Assembly: GCA_030430535.1 (NCBI GenBank)
Contig: JAUIKY010000019.1
Span: 1 to 60,817 of the forward strand
Origin: Bacteroidia bacterium
Lineage (GTDB): Bacteria; Bacteroidota; Bacteroidia; Flavobacteriales; Flavobacteriaceae
Direction: 5' to 3'
Length of the DNA: 60,817 nt
The position numbers and the translations under genes are program-made. Below the pieces are notes generated by a model, which saw only the letters and a list, made by a program, of their open reading frames with translations, had not been told where the DNA came from and did not search any database. Shown piece by piece: positions 46,400-54,399 of this stretch (positions are counted from its first letter, which is position 1; every line of letters begins with the position of its first letter).

Positions 46400-48799
46400 A
46401 TGGCCAAAAGGAAAACCAAATCTAAAACACCAACAAAAAAAAGGCTGGCTCTGCCCAAATTCAACCTAAACAACCAACAAAAACTGGTATTGGGCAGCTT
46501 CTTGGCTATTTTGGGTTTACTCCTTTTTATTGCCTTTGTGTCATTTTTGTTTACAGGAAAAGCCGACCAAAGCGCACTTACCGAGTTCACCTCACGTGAT
46601 GTAAAAACCCAAAATTGGCTCAGTAAATCTGGGGCTTGGCTCAGCGATTTTTTTATCCAACGTGGGTTTGGAATAGCTTCATTTATATTTTCAGGATTGG
46701 TTTTTCTATCGGGCGTTTACGTGCTGATGAACATCAACAAAGCCAAACTAAGAAAACATTGGTTTTGGGGCATTCTTATTATTATATGGACATCGATTCT
46801 TTTAGGATTCTTTGGTGACAAAAACGATATTTTAGGTGGTACTGTTGGGTTTGAACTCAATACTTTTTTACAAGATTATATCGGTAAAATAGGCGTTGCC
46901 CTACTCCTTTTATTCGGGCTGATCACCTATTTAGCCATCCGCTTTAAACTCACTTTCGAAAGTTTTGCAAAGCTTTTTAAATCCGCCAAAAAAGATATTA
47001 AAGACGAGCTTTCGAGCATGAAAGAAGATGTGATAGCACCGTTGGATAATAATTTAACGGAAGAGGCCGAGGCTATAAAATCGGCTTTCGAAATTCCTTT
47101 GGATGATGATGAAGAGGTTATTGAACCCGAATTAAAACCTGTTAAGGACACTAAAAAGGAAGCGCCTGCGCCACTGGAAGTTCGTGTAAACGAAAGTGAA
47201 GACGAAGAAACAGACCTTGAAATAAAAGTTGAAGAAGTAAAAGAGGAAATTTCAGAAACCGATAACCTCGCCAATAAATTGGTTGAGGATTTTGGGCAAT
47301 TCGATCCCACCTTAGAATTGGCCAAATACCAATTCCCTACGTTGGAACTTCTAAAAAAATACGATACCGAAGGCATTAAAATCAACCAAGAAGAGCTTGA
47401 GGAAAACAAAAACCGTATTGTTGAAACCCTCAATAACTATAAAATTGGTATTTCAAGCATAAAGGCCACCATTGGGCCAACGGTAACACTTTACGAAATC
47501 GTGCCCGATGCCGGTATCCGAATTTCAAAAATTAAAAACCTGGAAGACGATATTGCCTTATCGCTTTCTGCTTTGGGTATTCGTATTATTGCCCCAATTC
47601 CTGGCAAAGGGACTATCGGTATTGAAGTGCCTAATAAAAACTCGACTATTGTTTCCATGCGCTCGGTGATTGCATCGAAGAAATTCCAAAATTCTGAAAT
47701 GCATTTGCCTATTGCCCTCGGAAAAACCATTAGCAATGAAACTTTTGTGGTTGATTTGGCGAAAATGCCACACCTGCTTATGGCCGGTGCCACGGGGCAA
47801 GGTAAATCGGTGGGGCTCAACGCTGTTCTTACCTCATTGCTTTATAAAAAACATCCTGCCGAAGTGAAATTCATTTTGGTAGATCCGAAAAAAGTGGAAT
47901 TGACGCTCTTCAATAAAATTGAGCGCCACTATTTGGCGAAACTGCCCGATAGCGAAGATGCCATTATTACCGATAACACCAAGGTTATCAATACGCTCAA
48001 TTCGTTGTGTATTGAAATGGACAACCGCTACGAGCTGTTGAAAAACGCTATGTGCCGAAATATTGTGGAATACAATGCTAAATTCAAGGCTCGAAAATTA
48101 AACCCGAACGAAGGCCATCAATTTTTACCATATATTGTTTTGGTTGTGGATGAGTTTGCCGACTTGATTATGACAGCCGGTAAAGAGGTGGAAACCCCCA
48201 TTGCCCGTTTGGCACAGTTGGCTCGTGCCATTGGCATCCATTTAATTATAGCCACGCAACGTCCGTCGGTTAACGTTATTACAGGGATTATCAAAGCCAA
48301 CTTCCCTGCCCGAATCGCGTTTAGGGTAACTTCAAAAATCGATTCCCGTACCATCTTGGATGGCTCGGGTGCCGATCAACTTATTGGGCGCGGAGATATG
48401 CTATACACCCAAGGCAACGACCTCATTCGTGTGCAATGTGCGTTTGTGGACACTCCCGAAGTGGAACGCATTACCGATTTTATTGGTTCACAAAAAGCCT
48501 ATCCCGATGCCTACATGCTTCCCGAGTACGTTGGCGAGGAAAGTGGCACAGGTATTGATGTAGATATAGCCGATCGCGATGCTCTATTTAAAGACGCTGC
48601 AGTAGTAATAGTAACCGCACAACAAGGTTCGGCGTCGTTGTTGCAGCGAAAATTAAAACTGGGCTATAACCGTGCCGGTCGTTTAATAGACCAATTGGAG
48701 GCTGCGGGAATTGTTGGTCCATTTGAAGGCAGTAAAGCCAGACAGGTTTTGGTGCCCGATATTACAGCTTTAGAAAAACTTTTAGAAAACGAAATATAA
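46400..48799 (+). CDS. ftsK: FtsK/SpoIIIE family DNA translocase
   Basis: This 799-residue protein has four N-terminal membrane helices (about 28-200), an acidic linker (210-300) and the motor domain. Walker A is GATGQGKSVGLN and Walker B is LVVDEFADLIM. The gamma domain (about 735-799) has GSASLLQRKLKLGYNRAGRLIDQLEAAGIVG in segments, which binds KOPS-like sequences. It moves chromosome ends at division. It is followed 8 bases later by the LolA-like gene. Confidence 0.95.
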   Translation: MAKRKTKSKTPTKKRLALPKFNLNNQQKLVLGSFLAILGLLLFIAFVSFLFTGKADQSALTEFTSRDVKTQNWLSKSGAWLSDFFIQRGFGIASFIFSGLVFLSGVYVLMNINKAKLRKHWFWGILIIIWTSILLGFFGDKNDILGGTVGFELNTFLQDYIGKIGVALLLLFGLITYLAIRFKLTFESFAKLFKSAKKDIKDELSSMKEDVIAPLDNNLTEEAEAIKSAFEIPLDDDEEVIEPELKPVKDTKKEAPAPLEVRVNESEDEETDLEIKVEEVKEEISETDNLANKLVEDFGQFDPTLELAKYQFPTLELLKKYDTEGIKINQEELEENKNRIVETLNNYKIGISSIKATIGPTVTLYEIVPDAGIRISKIKNLEDDIALSLSALGIRIIAPIPGKGTIGIEVPNKNSTIVSMRSVIASKKFQNSEMHLPIALGKTISNETFVVDLAKMPHLLMAGATGQGKSVGLNAVLTSLLYKKHPAEVKFILVDPKKVELTLFNKIERHYLAKLPDSEDAIITDNTKVINTLNSLCIEMDNRYELLKNAMCRNIVEYNAKFKARKLNPNEGHQFLPYIVLVVDEFADLIMTAGKEVETPIARLAQLARAIGIHLIIATQRPSVNVITGIIKANFPARIAFRVTSKIDSRTILDGSGADQLIGRGDMLYTQGNDLIRVQCAFVDTPEVERITDFIGSQKAYPDAYMLPEYVGEESGTGIDVDIADRDALFKDAAVVIVTAQQGSASLLQRKLKLGYNRAGRLIDQLEAAGIVGPFEGSKARQVLVPDITALEKLLENEI

Positions 48800-48807
48800 C
48801 ATTGAAA

Positions 48808-49443
48808 ATGAAAAAACTATTTGCTATTGCAATACTTGCCCTTTCCGTTAATGCTTTTGCACAAAACAAAGCCAAAACGCTCTTAAACGAAGTTTCAGAA
48901 AAGGTAAAGGGCTATGAAAATATTTCACTCGATTTTAAATACACTTTAGAAAACCTTTCCGAAAACATCAAACAGGAAACCAAGGGCGATGTGGTTTTGG
49001 AAGGCGAAAAATACCGTTTGAACATACTGGGCGTTACCCGTCTTTTTGATGGCAAAACCCTTTACAGCATTAGTCCCGAAGACGAAGAAGTAACCATTAC
49101 ATCAACCATTGATGACGAAAACGATGCCATTACCCCAAGCAAAATGCTATCGTTTTACGAAGATGGTTATACTTATGAAACCGATATTCAGCAAAACATC
49201 AACGGAAGAAAAATCCAATATATTAAATTAACGCCTATTGATTCCGATTCGGAAATCAAAAGCATCCTTTTGGGCATCGATGCTAACACCAAACATATTT
49301 ACAACCTAATCCAAATGGGCAAAAACGGCACCAAAACGACACTTACCGTTAATTCTTTCAAAACGAATACGCCCATATCAAAAAGCTTGTTTACCTTTGA
49401 TGCCAGCAAATACAAAGACTATTACATTAATAAATTAGACTAA
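48808..49443 (+). CDS. LolA-like outer-membrane lipoprotein carrier
   Basis: This 211-residue protein has a signal peptide (KKLFAIAILALSVNAFA). The mature part has the LolA pattern KGYENISLDFKYTLEN, GDVVLEGEKYRLN, LFDGKTLYSISPED and IKYIKLTP-like strands. LolA carries lipoproteins through the periplasm. The in-frame TTG at 48802 would add only two residues; ATG is preferred. It follows ftsK closely, so the two genes are probably one unit. A general chaperone for lipids is an alternative. Confidence 0.85.
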   Translation: MKKLFAIAILALSVNAFAQNKAKTLLNEVSEKVKGYENISLDFKYTLENLSENIKQETKGDVVLEGEKYRLNILGVTRLFDGKTLYSISPEDEEVTITSTIDDENDAITPSKMLSFYEDGYTYETDIQQNINGRKIQYIKLTPIDSDSEIKSILLGIDANTKHIYNLIQMGKNGTKTTLTVNSFKTNTPISKSLFTFDASKYKDYYINKLD

Positions 49444-49523
49444 AACAACGGTCTGCTTTATTGAAACTTTCAAAAAACATCAACAATTTTAGGGTGTTTC
49501 CGTAAACAGGAAATACGGCTTCA

Positions 49524-49536
49524 TCCCGATTATCGA
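49524..49536. repeat. Partial copy of the CCCGATA..TATCGGG intergenic palindrome
   Basis: TCCCGATTATCGA resembles the longer palindrome at 59768-59784 and looks like a decayed copy. It lies just before the LptF/LptG-like start. Confidence 0.35.
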
Positions 49537-49543
49537 TTAACGA

Positions 49544-51526
49544 GTGAAAATTTTAGATCGCTACATACTCACCACCTACCTAAAAACCTTTTTCAGCGTG
49601 TTTATTATACTCATGCTGATTTTTATTTTACAGACCATTTGGCTGTATATAAAAGAACTGGCGGGTAAAGATTTAGACCTTATCGTAATCGTTAAGTTTT
49701 TGGTGTATTTTATGCCGAAGCTCATTCCGCTGGTATTACCACTTACCATTCTGCTTTCATCCATTATGGTATTTGGCAGCTTTGCCGAAAATTATGAGTT
49801 TGCTGCCATGAAATCGACCGGGATTTCGTTGCAACGTGCCATGTCCGGACTCAGTATTTTTATTGTCATGCTGGGTATTATTACGTTTTTCTTTTCGAAC
49901 AACGTGATTCCTTGGGCCGAACTCAACTCCTACAATTTACGGCGAAACATCGCCAAGTTAAAACCAGCAATGGCTATTGCCGAAGGGCAATTCAATGCTA
50001 TTGAAGGCACCGATTACAATATTAAAGTTGAAAAGAAAAGTGGCGACCGCGGACAGTTTTTAGAAGATGTTACCATTCACATTAAAGGAAACAACGGGCG
50101 AAAAAACACCACGGTAATTAAGTCGAAAACGGGCGAGTTAACCAGTGCGGAAAATTCAAATGTTTTAAAACTTATCCTTCTCGATGGAAACCTTTACCAA
50201 GATGTTGAAACTAAAAATTTAAAAACAAGAGAACGACAGCCTTTTGCCAAAAGTGCTTTTGAAAAGAAAATTATCAACATTGATTTGTCTAATATGAATC
50301 AAGTTGATTTTGATGAGCAATCGCAAACTGATAAGTACAATATGCTCGATGTGGTCGATTTGAACAAAACCATCGATTCGCTCGTCAAAAAAAGCGGAGA
50401 GGAACACGAAACGTTTGCTAAGAATTTGGAGGTAAGATCGGGCTTACCTCAAATTCAAAAAACGCCTGTTAATTCAAAAAAGCGAGACAGCATAACAGAA
50501 GAATATACTGGTGAAATTCTAAATATTTTCGATACTAAAAAGAAAATAGAATTGGTAGAATCGGCATTGCGAACCATTGCGTCTTCAAAACAACTCATTT
50601 CCTCTAAAGAAGTCACTTTAAAAAACTCCAAATCGTGGCTTAACAAACATGTTATTTCATTCCACGAAAAATTTGCCTTAGCGTTCGCCTGTATTATTTT
50701 GTTTTTTGTGGGTGCTCCGTTGGGCGCTTTAATCCGAAAAGGCGGTATTGGGCTGCCCATGGTTATTGCTATTGTTTTGTTTTTATCCTACCATTTCATT
50801 GGAATTTTTGCCACCAATAGTGCCAAAAACGGAAGCTTCAACCCCATTCTTGCCAGTTGGTTCTCTACTTTGGTCATGTTGCCGTTGGGTATATTTTTAA
50901 CCAAAAGAGCTACGGAAGATAAAGGTCTATTCGATTTTGACAGTGTAATTGAACCACTGAAACGCATCTTTAAAATCAAGGAAAAAAATTCGGTGGACTA
51001 TAAATTTCTTTCCAACCAAAAAAATGAAGAACTGGTCGATATCATCAACAACTATGAGAGTTTGGGCCATGAAGAACCCGTTCGTTTTGAAGCCATAAAA
51101 CTATTAAAAGCTAGAGGTATTGACACCCATCAACTAAAAGAAAACGGCATAGCAATTGACGATAGTTACCTCGAATCTGAACAAATCGTTCAAGATTATC
51201 AAGACCATGTAACATTTGCGAAAACGCTTTATTTTATTGGAGTGGTGTTGTTGGTTTTATTTTTCGTTTTCAGAAATAACAAATTGCCTTCGTTGGCCGA
51301 TTCGGCCATTCAACTTAGTGTGGTGTCATTAATCTTATTTGTTATTTATTATATCAAATCTATTAAAAACGCCTTTCAGTTTTACAGCCATATCAACAAA
51401 CCCCGTAAGCGACCAAAAATTTTATTATTACTAATTGGGCTTCCGCTTTACATAATTACCTACCTCTTCCTCAACCAAAAAATAAAGGAAGACTTAAAAC
51501 GAAATTGTTTAGATTCTTTAAAATAA
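49544..51526 (+). CDS. LptF/LptG-family permease with extra C-terminal membrane domain
   Basis: This 660-residue protein starts with GTG. The family pattern is clear: ILDRYILTTYLKTFFSVF, PLVLPLTILLSS, a periplasmic domain (about 130-370) and GAPLGALIRKGGIGLPMV. LptF and LptG carry LPS out of the inner membrane with LptB. After about residue 475 comes a segment not seen in proteobacterial LptF, with a soluble stretch (LVDIINNYESLGHE) and three or four more helices ending near 650. Extended forms are common in Bacteroidota. It precedes ribBA by 16 bases. Confidence 0.87.
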   Translation: MKILDRYILTTYLKTFFSVFIILMLIFILQTIWLYIKELAGKDLDLIVIVKFLVYFMPKLIPLVLPLTILLSSIMVFGSFAENYEFAAMKSTGISLQRAMSGLSIFIVMLGIITFFFSNNVIPWAELNSYNLRRNIAKLKPAMAIAEGQFNAIEGTDYNIKVEKKSGDRGQFLEDVTIHIKGNNGRKNTTVIKSKTGELTSAENSNVLKLILLDGNLYQDVETKNLKTRERQPFAKSAFEKKIINIDLSNMNQVDFDEQSQTDKYNMLDVVDLNKTIDSLVKKSGEEHETFAKNLEVRSGLPQIQKTPVNSKKRDSITEEYTGEILNIFDTKKKIELVESALRTIASSKQLISSKEVTLKNSKSWLNKHVISFHEKFALAFACIILFFVGAPLGALIRKGGIGLPMVIAIVLFLSYHFIGIFATNSAKNGSFNPILASWFSTLVMLPLGIFLTKRATEDKGLFDFDSVIEPLKRIFKIKEKNSVDYKFLSNQKNEELVDIINNYESLGHEEPVRFEAIKLLKARGIDTHQLKENGIAIDDSYLESEQIVQDYQDHVTFAKTLYFIGVVLLVLFFVFRNNKLPSLADSAIQLSVVSLILFVIYYIKSIKNAFQFYSHINKPRKRPKILLLLIGLPLYIITYLFLNQKIKEDLKRNCLDSLK

Positions 51527-51538
51527 GCAATATCTTTG
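51505..51538 (+). promoter_or_regulatory. Candidate promoter right at the ribBA start
   Basis: TTG (51505-51507), a 23-base spacer and TATCTTTG (51531-51538, full match). The ATG of ribBA is at 51543, so transcription would begin at or near the start codon. Confidence 0.4.
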
Positions 51539-51542
51539 CCAC

Positions 51543-52703
51543 ATGACAACAGAAACCACGACACAGAAAAACGCTTCTGAAATTAAATTGAATACCATTC
51601 AAGAAGCTATTGACGATATAAGAAACGGTAAAGTTATAATTGTTGTTGATGACGAAAACCGTGAAAATGAAGGTGATTTTTTGGCTGCAGCCGATAAAGT
51701 AACTCCAGAAGTTATCAACTTTATGGCCACCCAAGGCCGCGGATTGATATGTGTGCCACTTACTGAAACCCGTTGCAAGGAACTGGAACTGGATATGATG
51801 GTGCGCAACAATACCGACCACATGGAAACGGCTTTTACGGTATCTGTCGATTTAAGGGGGAAAGGTGTAACCACCGGTATTTCTGCCAGTGACCGGTCTA
51901 AAACCGTAAAAGCATTGATTGACCGCGATACCAAGCCGTTTGAATTGGCGCGTCCTGGGCATATTTTTCCATTGGTAGCCAAAGAAGGTGGCGTTTTAAG
52001 GCGTACAGGGCATACCGAAGCAGCAATTGATTTTGCTCGATTGGCTGGCTTAAATCCAGCAGGGGTTATTGTTGAAATTATGAACGAAGATGGCTCAATG
52101 GCCCGATTGCCACAGCTTTACGAAATCGCACAAAAACTCGATTTAAAAATCGTCTCCATTGAAGATCTAGTGGCTTACAGAATGCAACACGACTCTTTAA
52201 TTGAGAAAAAAGAAGACTTTGACATTGAAACCCGTTTTGGAACTTTTAGATTAAGAGCCTACCAACAAACCACTAATAATCAAGTACATATCGCTCTCAC
52301 AAAAGGCCAATGGAAAGATAACGAAGAGATTCCAACGCGAATCAATTCAACATTGGTTAATAATGATATACTTGGCACTTTAACCAACGATGCCGATAAG
52401 CAATTGGACAAGATGTTTAAAGTGGTTAATGACGCGGGGAAAGGTGCTATTATTTTTATAAACCAAGAGTCGCAATCTACAAACATCCTAAACAGGCTAT
52501 CGTATTTAAAAGCCGAGCAAAAGCCAAACAGCATTGCCAAAGCTCCAAAAATAGCAATGGATAACAGAGACTTTGGAATTGGGGCACAAATACTCCACGA
52601 CCTTAACATTCACAAACTACGTTTAATTTCTAATTCTGGAGAAACCAAACGTGTTGGTTTAATTGGCTACGGTTTGGAGATTGTAGATTATCTTAAATAT
52701 TAA
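51543..52703 (+). CDS. ribBA: RibB (DHBP synthase) fused to a GTP cyclohydrolase II domain that lacks zinc ligands
   Basis: This 386-residue protein has an intact DHBP synthase domain (about 18-220): VDDENRENEGDFLAA, GRGLICVPLT, HTEAAIDFARLAGL and EIMNEDGSMARLPQL. It makes 3,4-dihydroxy-2-butanone 4-phosphate for riboflavin. The second domain (230-386) has the fold of GTP cyclohydrolase II, but where the three zinc cysteines and the following GRG motif should be it reads STLVNNDILGTLTNDADKQL and NQESQSTNI. No cysteine remains in that part, so it cannot bind zinc in the usual way. A separate cyclohydrolase II must exist elsewhere. Confidence 0.92.
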   Translation: MTTETTTQKNASEIKLNTIQEAIDDIRNGKVIIVVDDENRENEGDFLAAADKVTPEVINFMATQGRGLICVPLTETRCKELELDMMVRNNTDHMETAFTVSVDLRGKGVTTGISASDRSKTVKALIDRDTKPFELARPGHIFPLVAKEGGVLRRTGHTEAAIDFARLAGLNPAGVIVEIMNEDGSMARLPQLYEIAQKLDLKIVSIEDLVAYRMQHDSLIEKKEDFDIETRFGTFRLRAYQQTTNNQVHIALTKGQWKDNEEIPTRINSTLVNNDILGTLTNDADKQLDKMFKVVNDAGKGAIIFINQESQSTNILNRLSYLKAEQKPNSIAKAPKIAMDNRDFGIGAQILHDLNIHKLRLISNSGETKRVGLIGYGLEIVDYLKY

Positions 52704-52709
52704 AAAAAT

Positions 52710-52737
52710 AAAAAAAGAGGGCTCCCACCCTCTTTTT
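52710..52737. terminator. Bidirectional terminator
   Basis: AAAAAGAGGG and CCCTCTTTTT around a six-base loop, between ribBA and the convergent T9SS protein gene. Confidence 0.82.
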
Positions 52738-52794
52738 CCAACTTTACGTTGATCTCCCTAATTGATTAATAGCGCTCAATTAATTTTAAATATT

Positions 52795-54045
52795 TTATTG
52801 TTTTACCATTTTATAAACCTTTTGGTCATTCAACCGTAAAAAGTAGATGCCCGAGCTTAAATTTTGTAAAGACATTTTCAATTCCGTTGCTCCGGTTTTA
52901 ATTGACTCTTGGTTCACTTTGTTTCCATAAACATCGAACAGCACAACATTTACTGAAGATTTTAACAAACTGTTCACTTTAATGGTTACATCGTCTATAA
53001 CCGGATTTGGATAAACCCTTATATTTTCGGCTTGCAGACTTGAATCTTCAACATTTAAAGCACCTTCTTCCGACCAAAACTTAACCAATCTTAAAAATCC
53101 TTCCCACATCTCGTTTGAAGCATTCCACGATTCAAAAATCAATTCAATTTCGTTGTTATTTGCGTCAAAACCTTTTAGTTGACGGTATGAGTTTTCCCAT
53201 TCTTGGGTGCTACTGTTCCATTCCTGCCCCAAAATTTCAACTAGATTGTTATTGCCGTCATAAGTGTTCTCCACCTTTGCCGTGTTTACCCATGAACCCG
53301 ATGCAATAGTCTGCTCGGTTACTACCGTGGGCAAATTGCTTTCGTTATAGTCAATAATGGTTTGGCGGTAAGGCGTGCCCCACTCCATTGAACTGACGCT
53401 CCAGCCATAAATTTCAATTAAAATAATCTGCTCATCGATATTATAGGTGTATTTTTTGCGTTCTTCATTTTCCCAATCTGTAACGACATCACGCCATTCT
53501 TCCAATATTTCAAATTCCAGAAGGTTATCGGCGTCATACAAGTAATTTAAACGTTGGTCGTTAACCATCATCAAAGTGGTGAAATCAAGTTTGGTGCTAT
53601 GGTCCTCAACAATATCGTTTCGTAAATTATATTCATAAACATTTTCATTGAAAACCATCCAATCGCCCACAGAATATATGGCATAACTAAATGTTTTGGT
53701 GTTGTTTGAAGCATCGTAGGTGTAGCTATCTCTCGATCCGTTATTCCACATATCGTCACCCCAATTTTGTAATATGCTTTCCGTTAAATTGTTATTACCG
53801 TCATACGACTTGTTGAATTGATAAAAATTTTCCCAAACATCTCCATTTAAAACAAGGCGTAAAAGATTGGTTTCTTTTATACCGCCGTTATCGTATTTAT
53901 AAAGGTCTCTTGTGTTATGTTTCCAATCGGTGATATCTTCATCCCACGAATATTGATGAATAGAATCCAACTTAAAGGTAGGTTGCGCGCACAAATGTAC
54001 GAGGGACAAAAAAAGGGTGATTATATTTATGTAAAAGCAACGCAT
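52795..54045 (-). CDS. T9SS-sorted protein with Trp/Tyr/Asn-rich short repeats
   Basis: This 416-residue protein has a signal peptide (to about residue 20, CAQ). Residues ~25-325 hold about eight repeats of ~38 residues that follow the pattern W-x-N-x2-R-x2-Y-x-Y-D-x-N-N-N-x2-E, for example SYTYDASNNT and KGFDANNNEIEL. This resembles YD/RHS-type beta repeats. The C-terminal part (~345-416) is a T9SS type A sorting domain: VYPNPVIDDVTIKV, LFDVYGNKV and LSSGIYFLRLN. The protein is therefore secreted and probably surface-attached. Ligand unknown. It is downstream of the hybrid sensor gene on the same strand. Confidence 0.85.
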   Translation of the reverse strand: MRCFYINIITLFLSLVHLCAQPTFKLDSIHQYSWDEDITDWKHNTRDLYKYDNGGIKETNLLRLVLNGDVWENFYQFNKSYDGNNNLTESILQNWGDDMWNNGSRDSYTYDASNNTKTFSYAIYSVGDWMVFNENVYEYNLRNDIVEDHSTKLDFTTLMMVNDQRLNYLYDADNLLEFEILEEWRDVVTDWENEERKKYTYNIDEQIILIEIYGWSVSSMEWGTPYRQTIIDYNESNLPTVVTEQTIASGSWVNTAKVENTYDGNNNLVEILGQEWNSSTQEWENSYRQLKGFDANNNEIELIFESWNASNEMWEGFLRLVKFWSEEGALNVEDSSLQAENIRVYPNPVIDDVTIKVNSLLKSSVNVVLFDVYGNKVNQESIKTGATELKMSLQNLSSGIYFLRLNDQKVYKMVKQ

Positions 54046-54130
54046 TTTAATGGACTGTTTTTGAATAATAAGGGGACAACTCTACATTGCTTTGTTATCC
54101 CCTTATTCAAGGATTGATTAATAGCCTCTT

Positions 54131-54307
54131 TTATTCCTTATTGATAGTTATCGTTTTAACTACTTTGTTTTTCAATAAAATATGCAGGGTATAAGTACCT
54201 TTTTCCAAATGGTCAATACTCATATATATTTTTTCCTCATTTTTATCTGCAACAGAATCGACCATTTCAAACCTGGCATAAATATTTTGTTTGACTAATG
54301 TACTCAC
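54131..54307 (-). CDS. Possible 58-residue ORF resembling the end of a T9SS tail
   Basis: A minus-strand frame from GTG (54305-54307) to TAA encodes 58 residues ending LEKGTYTLHILLKNKVVKT, ITINKE. The pattern L-x-K-G-x-Y-x-L-x-I-x9-K-x-I-x-I-x-K is that of the final strands of a T9SS sorting domain, but there is no signal peptide and the frame is closed by TAA five codons upstream of the only plausible start region. It may be a remnant of a larger gene or a small real protein. It lies in the 354-base gap between the T9SS protein and the hybrid sensor. Confidence 0.3.
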   Translation of the reverse strand: MSTLVKQNIYARFEMVDSVADKNEEKIYMSIDHLEKGTYTLHILLKNKVVKTITINKE

Positions 54308-54399
54308 AGAATTTCTATTACGATAGAAGATATGTTACAGAGTATGCAATAAATGTTACACCCCTGAAAAAGCCTTTAAAAACCTTTATTTAAAAGCAT

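Noticed and set aside
51543-51600. FMN riboswitch in front of the riboflavin gene
   Set aside because: The gap to the upstream gene is only 16 bases and no riboswitch fold fits.
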